A stretch of 64,000 nt of DNA from Macrotrachela quadricornifera (GCA_022393335.1 JAJEKB010021263.1:1571227-1635226); one strand, 5' to 3'; positions 12,341-24,057 are shown, numbered from the stretch's first letter. Numbers and translations: made by a program. Notes: generated by a model from the letters alone, not told the origin.

Positions 12341-12451
12341 AGGGAACGGCTCCAACTGTTTACTAGCTTTTGGGTTTCCTTAGTCTCGCTGAGGCCTACT
12401 TATAGCCAAAAGATAAACCCGTAAGGTCGTAAATAGTTTCAGTAGTTCCCT
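12341..12451. repeat. Imperfect 37-bp inverted repeat (hairpin)
   Basis: Arm 12341-12377 (AGGGAACGGCTCC... ending GGGTTT) pairs at about 70 percent with arm 12415-12451 (AAACCC... ending TTCCCT), around a 37-base loop that itself has short pairing (CCTTA / TGAGG). It is GC-richer than its surroundings. It could be a small MITE or a structured RNA; no tRNA fold was found. Confidence 0.5.
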
Positions 12452-12874
12452 CGTAAGTATTCGTTTCTACGAATAAACTTCTATGAATTTTATAACTCGA
12501 CAAAGTTAATATGAATATTAGTTCTCCCGATAAAATTTAATTAGATACTCAACTATTGAGAATTTTATTATTATGAATATTCTTATGATTTATTTTTTAT
12601 TTATGGTCAAAAAGCTCAAATAGAAAAAAGTGCATTTTATTTAATGTATTTCACATATGAATATTTATAATGATTTAATTATCTTATTAAAATCATGCGG
12701 AAAGAACTTGTATCTTTATCGTAAAATTAAATTGATTTTGTAACTTATCAGAGAATAACGATGCAATAGATTTAATTTAATTAGAAAATTGTAAATTAGT
12801 TCTGGATTATATCATTTGATTCTATAGTTTTGGAGTCATGTTAGTAAGACAATAAATATAGTAGTAAAGATATA
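12452..12874. other. Intergenic, nothing recognised
   Basis: Strongly AT-rich; no coding frame or repeat of note. Confidence 0.45.
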
Positions 12875-13231
12875 TTAAGCACGTGATCGTGGATCCTTCC
12901 AGACATCTCCCAATGGTTTTGCTGTCTGATCAAAATCTGTGCATTTGCGATCCCCACTTCCCATAAACCCACCTGAAGGAGCACATATACGATTGCATTT
13001 CTCATCGTAAAGTAAATTGGATTGATCACAACAGTCGCTACTAACCAAATACGTCACTTTGCCACGATATAAATATTTCGAAATAGTAGCAGGTGGATTC
13101 CATACAGGTTGGCTAAGAATAAAATCAATCTATTCCTTTATGCATGGTGGAATTTCAGATTTAGCTGATGTTGATGATTTTGATAGAAGAACAATAGCAA
13201 TTAGAACAGAACAAATAATGGTAATCTTCAT
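12875..13231 (-). pseudogene. Small secreted Cys-rich protein (DUF6970-like) with one stop codon
   Basis: From ATG at 13231 the minus strand encodes a clear signal peptide (MKITIICSVLIAIVLLSKSS), then PPCIKE, an in-frame TAG at 13130-13132, then about 85 residues in the same frame to TAA at 12875. The downstream part has a conserved look: QPVWNPPATISKYLYRGKV, SDCCDQSNLLYDEKCNRICA, PSGGFMGSGDRKCTDF, WKDPR. This resembles small secreted proteins of bacteria and some eukaryotes with a DUF6970-type Cys pattern; function unknown. Everything except the one stop looks intact, so it is a recent pseudogene, a null allele, a sequence error or a readthrough gene. The family name is from memory and unchecked. 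Confidence 0.6.
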
Positions 13232-15083
13232 GTTTTAGTTATTAATCTAAAAGTAAAAGTTTTTTTAAATAGTTCGATACATGAAATCGTTATGATATAC
13301 AATATTAAGTTAATTTTGTCTACTACCACCTCTGTGTGTGTGTGTCTCTCAGTGCAAATCGAAAAATAACGATGTATTCAATACATTACAATGTATATTA
13401 ATATCATGATATTTATAGTTGGGATTATAGTGTGTGTGTGATAGTAATGTATCCTTTACCGTTTCATACCTATCAAATAAAACTACGTGGCAATTATGCT
13501 GTTTTCTATTACTGATCGTATAATACAGAAAAAAGAATATGATTTAATCCCACTTTTTCGTAATATTGGTTGTATATATTTCATCAATCTACATCTATCA
13601 CAAATGCCCTCTCATTTTTTCAGTTTTGTCATCTATGCTATTAGCTTATTATCTTTTTTTTTCAAATAAAATGTTTTCAAAAATTTATTTTCTGTTTCAT
13701 TTTGTTTCCTTTCTCAAAATCATACATTCGAAATTCCTTAACTGAAACACATAAAGTTCTACAAGCAATATTAACAAGAAGAGTACAAAACGAAATATTG
13801 AAAATGATATGTATTGGTTAATTTTGGTTTGCATATTCATCTAATTGTAAATTTTAAGTTTTAATAAAAGTTTGAAATGAAAATTACATGGTGTTCGAAA
13901 CAGTGTTCATATGTTCTTTTCTCTCAGAAATATTCAATGATTCACTAGTTTTTAATTCTAACATATATTTCACATCGTTATGACTACCTAGACTTACTTC
14001 TCTTCATTTTTGAAGGACTCGTCTAGCCAATAATATTTGAGGTTGAAACTCTTTCCATTATAGTATTTCATTATCTCAGAGATTAATGCCATCTACTGTC
14101 AGTATTATGAATACATTGAAACACGAGAGTCACAAATAGGTTCTATATAATTATCATTGTGTTGAGACGTTTCTATACCCGTTACGATCTTCTGATAAAA
14201 ATCATTTTTGAATATCCAGACATATCGAATGTTCAGAATATACATATAGTTTTCATTACTTAATAATATTTATAATTATCTCAATGAAAGTGAGATCATC
14301 AGCCATTTATTAATCGATAATTTATTTGAATTGATCACTTTATATCGTCTATTGATAAAGATGAAGAATAGAAGAAGAAAATGATTTTTATGTTCTAAAT
14401 AACATTTTTTTGTTTTAGGCAATGCACTTATCTCTAAACTGAAACAATGTGACAATTATTAAATAATCAAAAGATATCTTTTGAAATTCTCTACAAAAAC
14501 ATATTTGACTATATCAAAAAATTGATCTAGATATATTTGAAAAACGATGAAAACTAACGAGTTGAACATAATGAATTGTCACTCTTTGCGGAAATATACC
14601 AAACGGTGCGGCATGAAAAGTTTTACAAATAATAAAAATGAATCTATCTTATATAAAAAAATATTATTTTCACATGATCGAAATTTGATGCCTTAAAATT
14701 TTATCTATTATATTTTGTATTTTTTAATTTAATTTAAAAATAATATTTTCATTTATTCAGTAATGGAAAATTTTCAACAGATGCCGTAATATTATTTAAG
14801 AATAAATTAATTTCAATACAGTACCCCATATTTTGTCTAGTAATGCAAAGTTCTGAATGAAATCTATTACATTGAATATATTTTTAATACATCTGATGCA
14901 AGATTTGTCCTTCAAATTTTTTTCTTGTATTGGTTGTTAGAGTGATATACGCAAAAATGACACATTTAATATGAGTCATATGATATACGCATGTACAAGG
15001 AAAAAATTACAGCTTGTCTTCTATAATTTTTTCTATCCTATATTTGTCTCGTGACAATATATTTCATAAAGATAATATTAACG
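13232..15083. other. Intergenic with short GT microsatellites
   Basis: Short GT runs occur near 13327-13341 and 13429-13440. The last 150 bp (about 14935-15083) recur upstream of the decayed gene copy at 16231, so they belong to the duplicated unit. No other feature was seen. Confidence 0.5.
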
Positions 15084-15470
15084 ATGAAATCAGCATCTAA
15101 ATCTGAACAACCTATTATTTCAAATGAATTCGTCACATGTTATTCAGATCATTTAGTTATACATTTATATTATTTTCCATATGGAAATAAAACGATTAAA
15201 TATAGTGATATTAAATCATGTGAATTACTTAAAATACATGATATAAGTATGTTTCAACGAAAAATCTGGGGAATGGCATTATCACCTGTTTGGTGGCATT
15301 CAGATTTGCGTCGTCATTGGCGTGAGTATTATATTCTTTTAGATGCAAATCAATGGCCTAAAATAGGTATTACAATGGATGATGTCGATATTATTAATGT
15401 ATATAAATTAATCAAACAAAATATCGTTACAAATCAATCAGAGAATAAATCATTTGATCATATTGAATAA
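15084..15470 (+). CDS. Small uncharacterised protein, 128 aa, intact copy of a tandem pair
   Basis: ATG at 15084 (MKSASKSEQPIISNEFVTCY) runs to TAA at 15470 without introns. The pattern is of alternating beta-strand-like stretches: LVIHLYYFPYGNKTIKYSD, then a Trp-rich middle (KIWGMALSPVWWHSDLRRHW), then REYYILLDANQWPKIGITM and a C-terminal helix (DIINVYKLIKQNI). This might be a small PH-like beta fold, but I do not recognise the family. There is no signal peptide or membrane segment. A decayed copy lies 1.1 kb downstream in the same orientation. Conservation of the frame here against decay there suggests this copy is or was under selection. Confidence 0.65.
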   Translation: MKSASKSEQPIISNEFVTCYSDHLVIHLYYFPYGNKTIKYSDIKSCELLKIHDISMFQRKIWGMALSPVWWHSDLRRHWREYYILLDANQWPKIGITMDDVDIINVYKLIKQNIVTNQSENKSFDHIE

Positions 15471-16230
15471 AGAAATTTGAATATCAAAAGAGACTTTGAA
15501 AATATATATATATAGATTGGCAATGATATTTAAAAAAAATGAATAAAAAGTAATAATGAATGAAAATCTGTTTTCTCTTATTAGTTTTTAATATTGTTAT
15601 TCTTTTATTTTAAATAATAAAAACAATTCGAATGAATTTAATTGAAATATTGAACTCATAGTTGACACTTGATCTCTAAAGGTCAACATATTAGAATCAA
15701 TAAAACTGAAAGTATGCAATGTCTCAGAAACGTGTTAAAAAAGTAAACATAAATATCTTCTATAAGATTTAAGTAATTTTATGTTTTTTTTAAACAATAT
15801 GATGAAAAGAAGAAGAACTCTAGAGACTAGAATAATCTTCAAAGAATTTGTGCTAACACTAATATTTGACAGTGATATTTCATGTTTCATAAATTCTTCT
15901 TATAGAACCTTCTCGAGAGACGAATTTTTTTAAAATTAAGTATGATTTTCATCTTTTAATACCAATAATTTATACTGAATAATTTTTATACACCTATCAT
16001 AACTGTATAAGAAACAAAACGATATGAATAAAAAAAAATAGAACATATCAAAATTAACTTTTTGGTCGTTTGAATTATGTATGCAAAAAAAAATGGCGCA
16101 TTTAATTTGAGTCATATAAAATAAATCTTTAGAGTAAAAGATTGAAGTTTATCTTTCATTCTTTTTTATTGATAGATAAGAATAGTATTTATTTCTTTTA
16201 TCTGAGTAGATGACATAAAGATAATATTAA
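15471..16230. other. Intergenic spacer of the tandem duplication
   Basis: AT-rich. The part from about 16075 to 16230 is similar to the region upstream of the intact copy (the motif around GCACATTTAATNTGAGTCATAT and GACATAAAGATAATATTAAC is shared). Confidence 0.55.
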
Positions 16231-16499
16231 CAATTAAATCTGAACAACTTATTATATCATATGAATTTGTCACATGTTATTCAGATTGTTTAGTTATACA
16301 TTTAATAGAATATATATTTCTATGTGGTGGCATTCAGATCTGCGTCGTTTTTGCTGAAAATATTAGATTCTTTTAGATACAAATTATTGGCCTAAAATAG
16401 TTATTACAATGAATGATAGTGATATTATTAATGTATATAAATTAATCAAACAAAATATGGTTACAAATCAATCAGAGAAGAAATCATTTGATCATATGA
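16231..16499 (+). pseudogene. Decayed tandem copy of the 15084-15470 gene
   Basis: The DNA matches the intact copy closely (TTTGTCACATGTTATTCAGA, TGGTGGCATTCAGATCTGCG, ATTATTAATGTATATAAATT). It has lost the ATG, about 120 bp from the middle that encodes the YYFPYGNK...SPV region, and has stops (for example TGA after the CGTCGTTTTTGC stretch). The end is intact up to FDHM. Confidence 0.85.
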
Positions 16500-17090
16500 A
16501 GAAATTTGATACTAATATGATTGCCTGAATATCAGAAAAGGAACTTGAATATTAAAAGTCTTTGAAAAGTAATAGAGCGAAATATATGAATTGATAATGA
16601 TATTAAAATTGAACAAAACTTATTAAAGACTATAAGTTTATTTTTTATAATTTCCGTTAATAAAAAATCATTTCTTTTATTTGATTTGAATTCGTATGTG
16701 TGCAACAAAGAAAGTTAAATTTTGGAAATATAGAATTTTTCATGTATTTATATTAATAAAATCTTCGATTTAAATAGCTTTATAATGTATCTTTATAATA
16801 ATATTCAGATGAGTTTAGAACTAATAAACATTAAAATACGACGATCAAAATATTTGCTCATATTAACATAAATACATATGGATGAAACGAATTATTGTAA
16901 TGATAATATAAACTAGTCGATACATTACCTTGTGATTTATCTGCTTTCTCAAATCTGTCGAATACTTGATTAATTCGACCATGTAGAACACTTCTTTTTC
17001 TTTTGATACAAAACTAAAATCGAGAAAATGATTTCCGTGTACAAGTTTCTATCTGCATATTTTGATGACGAAATTACCGGGTGAAGCTTA
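16500..17090. other. Intergenic, nothing recognised
   Basis: AT-rich sequence between the decayed gene copy and the next inverted-repeat element. Confidence 0.45.
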
Positions 17091-17798
17091 AGGCCCACCC
17101 CCCTCTCAAAAAAAAGGAATTTTCGACAAAAATATCGATTTTTAGATTTATACATAGTTAGATAGCCCATCATCTCTACTTTCGAATGCACTATAATTTA
17201 TTGGTTTTACGACTGTTTTTAAGGGTTTTACAACGGTTTTTCTGGAACGCTTAACGCAGAAAAATGGCTAAAATCAAAATTTGTTTTGCTCTTTTCTCGA
17301 AACTGTTTTTTTGTGTTTTTTCTGTCAGTGTGACAAAGATTTTTCCGCCATTTTAAATGTTAGAAAGCTCGGGAAGGTTTTAGAATGAAGATAAATATCA
17401 GCGCTACAACCTAACAAAGCCGGAATTTTTGTTTTCAATTTATTTGTTTACGAAAAAGTCGACTTTTCTAAAAAATTAATCTAGGTTTTTCGAAAAACCT
17501 GTCTAAAAAAAAAATATTTTTTTTTTTCAAAAATCCGGCTTTGTTAGGTTGTAGGGGCAGGTCTTCTCTACATTTTGACACCATCCCGAGGTCCATATCA
17601 CTAAAACTGAAAAAAAAATCTTTGACACACGGACACCTACTTTTTGACCCTTTATGTTACAATAACTCGCGAAAAACTCAATATTATGAGCTCAAATTTT
17701 AACTGAGAACTATCAAGGGTCAGATACATATTCGATAGAAATTTCAGTAAGATTGGATGTTCTGGGAAAAAAAAAATTTTAGAGGGGGGGGTGGGCCT
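17091..17798. mobile_element. 708-bp MITE-like element with TA duplication
   Basis: The ends are inverted: AGGCCCACCCCCC at 17091-17103 and its complement ending at 17798, flanked on both sides by TA. A second, internal inverted pair occurs at 17404-17430 and 17529-17554 (CTACAACCTAACAAAGCCGG and complement, one indel). Its loop contains the palindrome AGGTTTTTCGAAAAACCT. The element has no open frame of note. The TA duplication suggests Tc1/mariner-type mobilisation. The GC-rich ends contrast with the AT-rich flanks. Confidence 0.65.
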
Positions 17799-18659
17799 TA
17801 ATAAATTGCCCACATTTGTCTTTCATTTCTTCACCACTTGATATATTATATTAAAAAAGAGAAGCAAATATACATAAAATTATCAACAACTAAATTCTCC
17901 GTATTGGGAAAAATAATCATACAGAATTTTGCCCTTCTTGAAAATAAAAGAAAGTACACAATTAGGATAAGTTGTAGAGTTTTTCATGGTATCTCCTATG
18001 GTATATTTTACTTGATAAATACTACGTATAACATTACTTTTTTGTATTTTAATTTTCGTTTATAAATATTCATATTTTGTCGACTGAATCATTTTTTCGT
18101 GTTAGTATATATAAAAATCACTTACGCACTATATCAACATTCACATATCGGCATTTTTTTTGGTTTATTTGACTGTAATTATAGAAGAAAAGGAAAAGGA
18201 AGTGAATGTTGTTTTTAATAAAACTATTTTCAATTATTTAAAAGAATGTCAATCTTCGAGAATAGATGTCTCTTTCTTACAAGTCTTTTTTAAATCTTTA
18301 TTATCAGAAATAAGAAAATATGGATTGTAAAATAAAATTTTTTTTTTTTTGATTATAATCATTACTTATATATTATGTCACTATGTAAATATAATGTTAA
18401 TTATTATCGTATAATGAAAAAACGATTTTCTCATGATATTTTTCGTTCTTTCGTTTATATTCGTCATATAATAACGAAATAAACGAGGCACCGTACTATT
18501 GGGTACTTTTATTTATTCTTTTTCTCCACCATAATATATAATAAACTTTAGATAGTATGTTTTATCAGTAAACGAATATGGTTATATATCGTTTGCCGTC
18601 TTTTCATATTTATTATAAATATTTGAATCTTTTTTTTTTTTAGATAAAAAGTGAAAACA
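17799..18659. other. Intergenic and 5' UTR of the peroxiredoxin
   Basis: AT-rich. A polypyrimidine tract followed by AG (TTTTTTTTTTTTAG at about 18630-18643) lies 16 bp before the ATG at 18660 and probably marks an acceptor, either of a 5'-UTR intron or of spliced-leader trans-splicing, which is known in bdelloids. Confidence 0.45.
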
Positions 18660-19139
18660 ATGCCAGTTGAAGTTGGACAACAAGCACCTGATTTTAGTTT
18701 ATATAATACTGAAAAAAAAGAAGTTTCATTAAAAGATTTAACATCAAAATCAAATGTTGTTATGTTATTTTTTCCATTAGCATTTACACCAACTTGTACA
18801 AAAGAATTATGTTCAGCACGAGATGATATAAGTAAATATGAAAAATTAAATGCAACTGTTATTGGTATTTCAGTTGATTCACTTTTTGCTTTGGAAAAAT
18901 TTCGTGAAGAACAAAAACTTCCATATGATTTATTATCAGATTTTAATAAAGATGTTTCACGTCAATATGATTCACTTTATGAAGATTTTCCTAAATTTGG
19001 TCTTAAAGGTGTTACTAAACGAAGTGCATTTGTTATTAATAAACAAGGAATTATTAAATATGCTGAAATATTAGCTGATCCAACTAAAGTACCTGATTTT
19101 GATAAAATTAAAGAAGCTTTAGAAAATTGTGATAAATGA
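18660..19139 (+). CDS. Peroxiredoxin, bacterial AhpE/thioredoxin-like type
   Basis: A thiol peroxidase of the AhpC/TSA family that reduces H2O2 and organic hydroperoxides; 159 aa, no introns in the coding part, no targeting signal seen, so probably cytosolic. The N-terminal strand is MPVEVGQQAPDFSLYNTEKK. The peroxidatic motif FFPLAFTPTCTKELCSARDD has Cys46 as the attacking thiol, with Cys51 and a C-terminal Cys157 as possible resolving thiols. ISVDSLFALEKF, LLSDFNKDVSRQY, LYEDFPKFGLKGVTKRSAF and FVINKQGIIKYAE follow the family. The wording of the conserved blocks is closer to Bacteroidetes redoxins than to animal Prx1-6, which suggests horizontal acquisition; this is from memory and needs a tree. 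The ATG at 18660 is preferred to an upstream GTG at 18651. AATAAA occurs about 75 bp after the stop. Confidence 0.9.
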   Translation: MPVEVGQQAPDFSLYNTEKKEVSLKDLTSKSNVVMLFFPLAFTPTCTKELCSARDDISKYEKLNATVIGISVDSLFALEKFREEQKLPYDLLSDFNKDVSRQYDSLYEDFPKFGLKGVTKRSAFVINKQGIIKYAEILADPTKVPDFDKIKEALENCDK

Positions 19140-20336
19140 AGAACATACATTATCATTTCTAAAAACAATTAGGACTTAATTTTATGCCATTTTTTTTCAT
19201 CTTTCATTATAAAAATTAATAAATAAAATTTTAATACGACATATTTCATAAGTATTTTACCACATATCTTTACCATCTTATCAATATAAAAATTTAGAAT
19301 CTTTTCTATCTATAGAAATTTTTGTAATTGTTTCGATTTCTTGATTTAATTTCATCTTTCATAGTTGTTTTATAGATATTAGTTTTGATATGTCCTAATC
19401 AGGAGAAATACAAGGCTATTAAATGTAATGATCGTAAAACTCATGTGATCGATCTATCTCTTTGAAATTATTGATCAGTTAAAAGTTAAGAAAAATTGAT
19501 TGATAAAGCTGCATCAGATAGTAAAGATATACGACAGAACTCCTGGAATATATTGTATAACATTTAGGCTCTCAAATTAAAGAAATATTTTGTTGCAAAG
19601 AATATAATATACTTATCGAAAATGAGGACTACAGATTGACAATTTCAAAATAAATGAAATCGAAAACAGAACCACAACAATTAAATTAAGTTTTGATTCT
19701 TGAAGTCTTAAAATTAACGATTTCAATATTTTTTTTGTCATCTCTATTACTCTCAATTGCAGGTCCAATTTTGTTTCTGAGTAATTTTTAATATCGGCGG
19801 ATTCTAGCAAGGATAAGCTTGAAGTATTATATATGTCACATCAAGCTAAATACATTGATTATTAAGAGTCTAAAACTGACCTATTAACATTTTTGATATT
19901 GAAATACAAATAAATAATGTCCAATTAAGCCTTGAAGGATCGATAGGTCATTCTTAATTCATCTATTTTTCGGTAAAGAAAAAGGTGTTTAGTATTCAAC
20001 TTCATTAAGATCATAAACAACTGCATTTGTCATCTTACATTTTTCTCTTCTTCTTTTCTCATAAATTCTTTTCAAATATCCTTTATTCTTGTTGTTAGAG
20101 TACAGTGACGTCATAATTGCTCTCTTCTCCTATGATTTATTGTTTTCTTGACTATATTTTCATTCTCTGTTGCGTATATATACGTGTCTGGTTTACCTTG
20201 CCAATGGGCATCGTTCCATTGTGCTTTTTAAACATGACAGACTTTCTCTTTAAGTGCGCACCTGTCTCTTAAATAACAAAATATTTTCTAATTTTTTGAA
20301 TGTTTATTTTCTAAATAGAAAAAAGTACACACTTCA
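19140..20336. other. Intergenic, nothing recognised
   Basis: Between convergent genes (peroxiredoxin plus, ART-TPR minus). AT-rich with short unsupported frames. Confidence 0.45.
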
Positions 20337-23199
20337 TTACAATTGTTTCTTTATATTTTCCAAGTTATTCGTACATATTTGTAGATGTGGGTGATTCTCA
20401 GGTAGTAGACATCGCCCTATATTCAGAGCGTGTTTACAAAATGAAAGTGCTTTCTTATAGTCCTCCTTTTTGAAATACATACGACCGATATTATTGTAAC
20501 AACTAACAAAATCAGGATAACTTTGGGGAAGAGTTTCTGTCGAATTTCAAGTGCTTTTTCATAATATAAAAGTACTTTAGAATAATCCCCATGTTTTTAT
20601 ACACCAAACCGATATTATTGTAAGAAGTAGCCAAATCAGGATGACTTTGAGGAAGCGTTTTCTGTCGTATTTCAAGTGCTTTTTCATAATATGAAAGTGC
20701 TTTTGAATAATCACCCATGTTGTCATATACCAAACCAATATTATTGTATGAAGTAGCCAATTCAGGATGATTTTGAGGAAGAGTTTTTTGGCAGATTTCA
20801 TGTGCTTTATCATAATATGAAAGTGCTTTCGAATAATCATTCATTTTGTGATAGGACAAACTAATATTACTGTAACATTCAGCAAAATGAGGATGATTTT
20901 GAGGAAGATGCTTTTCGTACATTTCATGTGCTTTTTCATAATATGAAAGTGCTTTTGAATAAACACCCATGCTGTAATACACCAAACCAATGTTATTGTA
21001 AGAAGTAGCCAAATCAGGATGATTTTGAGGAAGCGTTTTCTGTCGTATTTCAAGTGCTTTTTCATAATATGAAAGTGCTTTTGAATAATCACCCATGTCG
21101 TAATACAAACCGCCAACATTACCGTAAGAAGTAGCCAAATGAGGATGATTTTGAGGAAGAGTCTTTTGACAGATTTCAAGTGCTTTTTCATAAAATGAAA
21201 GTGCTTTTGAATAATCACCCATTTTGTGATATGCCAAACTAATATTATTATAAGACGTAGCCAAATGAGGATGATTTTGAGGTAGAGTTTTTCGGTAGAT
21301 TTCTAGTGCTTTTTCATGAGATGAAAGTGCTTTTATATAATCACCCATGTTGTCATATACCAAACCAATATTATTGTATGAAGTAGCTAAATCAGGATGA
21401 TTTTGAGGAAGAATTTTGCGTCGTATTTCAAGTGCTTTTTCATAATATGAAAGTGCGTTTGAATAATCACCCATGTTGTCATATACCAAACCAATATTAG
21501 TGTAACATTCAGCCAAATGAGGATGATTTTGAGGAAGAACATTTTGGTCGATTTCACGCGCTTTTTCATAATATGAAAGGGCTTGTGAATAATCGCCCAT
21601 GCTGTAATATACCTCACCTATATCATTGTAAGATACCGCTAAATCAGAGTGTGTTGGAGGGAGAATCTTGTGACGAATTTGAATGGACTTTTCACAGTAT
21701 TTAATTGCTTCCACATATTCTCCTTGGGCATTCTTGACTTTTCCGAGCATATGAAAAATATTTGCTTCTTCAAGTTCATTAGGTTTTTGATCAAGCATAA
21801 TCTCAAACACCTGCTGAGCTTTATTGAACTTTCCAACTTTAATTAATAGATTACCCATACGATACCATCCTTTTAGATGCGGATATGTGTCTTTTCGTAT
21901 TTGTTCAGTTAAATTATGTAAATCCGGATCATTATCACTGGTTAGTGCTAATTTCACTTCCCACAGACGATTGTTGTTGTTGTCGATTTGTTCTATATTT
22001 GTAATTCGAAATACGGAATGCATGGAGAATAGAATTTCTTCTTCACCTTCAAAGAAACTAACGTCACGAATATTGGCAAAAGGTGTTGATGGTATCGACG
22101 TATCTATATTTATTTCAAAGAGAACGCCTATGAGATCAAAATTGCTTGTATTACTGTCAGCAAAAGCAAGAGATACTTGTCTATTCGTACTGGTAGATAA
22201 AAAATTATTAAAAGATAATAAACCACCTTTTGTGTTGAATAATTTATCGAAATCTTTTTGTGAAACACCTTGACCACGGTATACGATAAATTCGTTAGAA
22301 TGCGTATGACCAATAATTTGTTCGGAGTGAAGTTTTTCAATGTCCTTATGAAGATCTTTAACGAAGAAGCTCATATTCACAATGAGGTCTGCTTCCATCA
22401 TTCACAAAGCACGATTTAACATCGAATAAAGAAAACATGGGTAAGTATACCACCAGATTGGACGATGTTCGTGGTATTTGTTTTCTAGTTTATCAACATT
22501 TTTTAATTCGCTTGGATTACCAGCGAATTGTTCACGATAGTAGACAATGAAGTCGTTGATGTGCTGTTGTTCAAAATCAATTGTTAAAAGAATTTCCTTT
22601 TGTATCTGAGTATACATAAAGGATTGATCGAGTTGGTCAAGATTTATATTTTTTGCATCATCATTCGTGGCTACGAAGCTCATTGAAATGGTGCTTTGAT
22701 CACATCCGCAGATGGTCTGCTTTAGTGCTTCACATATTGGTTGGATATCTGTGAAGACACCCTTCATCTTTGCCCAACTATTCATCCATTGTTCATAGCG
22801 GACTTTGTTTTCACAAAAAATATAGATCGTACTGATCTGTGGCATTTCATGAACAATGGGTACTGTTGTTTGTCCAAGTATGTCCGATGAAATCATAAAT
22901 ATTTTTTCGTCTTTAATGTTACTGATAAAATTAATACATTCATCTGCAGTAGTGAATGTATGTACGGTGTTAATAACTTTTCTTAATTTGGACATTGTAT
23001 TGATACAATCGGCATTTTTCGCTTCATCGATACTGCTGTCGAGCCAAACTAGTATGTAATTTTGAACAGTACGATTATTTGTACGTTGTAATGGTTTTGT
23101 ACTTGTATTAGTGTTTTTAGATGGATTGTGCGTTTCTTTGGTCGTCTTGCTATCAATGAAACCACCAATTATTTCATTCGATTCGTCCATATTATTCAT
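20337..23199 (-). pseudogene. ADP-ribosyltransferase-TPR gene interrupted by one TGA and two 1-bp deletions
   Basis: From ATG at 23199 the frame encodes an N-terminal region (response-regulator-like strand pattern: NYILVWLDSS, IFMISSDILGQ, TIYIFCENKV), then a linker (HRPIWWYTYPCFLYSMLNRA). A TGA at 22402-22404 is codon 266. The frame then continues for 629 codons. It holds a mono-ADP-ribosyltransferase domain: FIVYRGQG (Arg308), SFNNFLSTSTNRQVSLAF, and FFEGEEEILFSMHSVFRI with the E-x-E. After it come about ten kinesin-light-chain-type TPRs of 42 residues. The last repeats need two 1-bp shifts (in the KNMG segment near 20587, and near 20535) to reach a natural end at TAA 20337. The paralogue at 55370 has Arg at the TGA position, so a CGA to TGA change is the simple explanation. 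ART-TPR proteins would transfer ADP-ribose from NAD+ to protein arginines; targets unknown. Confidence 0.85.
20560..21660 (-). repeat. Tandem 126-bp TPR-coding array
   Basis: Nine near-identical units encode LPQNHPDLATSYNNIGLVYD followed by a NMGDYSKALSYYEKALEIRQ-type helix pair. Units differ by few bases, pointing to recent unequal exchange or gene conversion within the array. Confidence 0.9.
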
Positions 23200-24053
23200 T
23201 CGATTTAAAGGATAATTTTTAAATTGTATATGTCGTCGAACTGAAATAGTTCTTAAAGTTAAAATAAAAAGTTTGATCTTTTCTTTAGATTTTTTTCTCC
23301 ATTACTACCTGTTTAAATACTGTATTGATTTTATACCGCATACATTGTTATTGCGAAATACCACTTCCTTTCATCATTTCTTTACTGTTATGCTTCACTA
23401 ACCAAGCAACATTTTTTCAATTAACTTATAAAAAATCATGCATGTACGACATGACACACTATACGTATGTTTTTTTTTCTTTCTTTCTAACTAAAAGAAA
23501 TGACGTGGGATGTACACCTTGATGATATTGTACAAAATAAAAACAAGGCAATTATTTCGCAAAGAAAGATAACATTATTGATAAAAAAAAACGAAAAGAT
23601 GAAAACTATGCTTATTAATTATTGTTTTAAAATCACGAGTTCTTATATGAAAATGAAATTTTTTTCGAAATATTAGTTCAAAATCATATTTGTTATGACA
23701 CATTCTTATGTCAACATTTATTATTATTAATCAATGTTATAAGAAAATTTTATTTCACTTCGACCATATATAATAGAAGTCTGCAAATTACTTTTTAAAC
23801 ATGAACATATATGGAATATTTAAAAATTAGCTAAAACATTATTTATAAATTTTGAATAAATTATTTTTCATTAACTCAACAACTATCTTTGTAGAAGATT
23901 ATCTTGCTTTATTTTCTGTATTAAATACAATTATTTAATCAAAAATTTATGTTCAATCAAAATTAAATAAAAGTGTCTGTTTTCTTTTATTTTCATTAAT
24001 AAAAATTCTCAACCATTGAATGAATTCGATATCAAATTGTATCGTAGAGTTTT
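23200..24053. other. Intergenic, nothing recognised
   Basis: Upstream region of the ART-TPR pseudogene; AT-rich, T-rich runs, no supported gene. Confidence 0.45.
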
Positions 24054-24057
24054 TTAA

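Noticed and set aside
20560..21660. CRISPR-like regular repeats
   Set aside because: The periodicity is a protein-coding 42-residue TPR array with no spacers.
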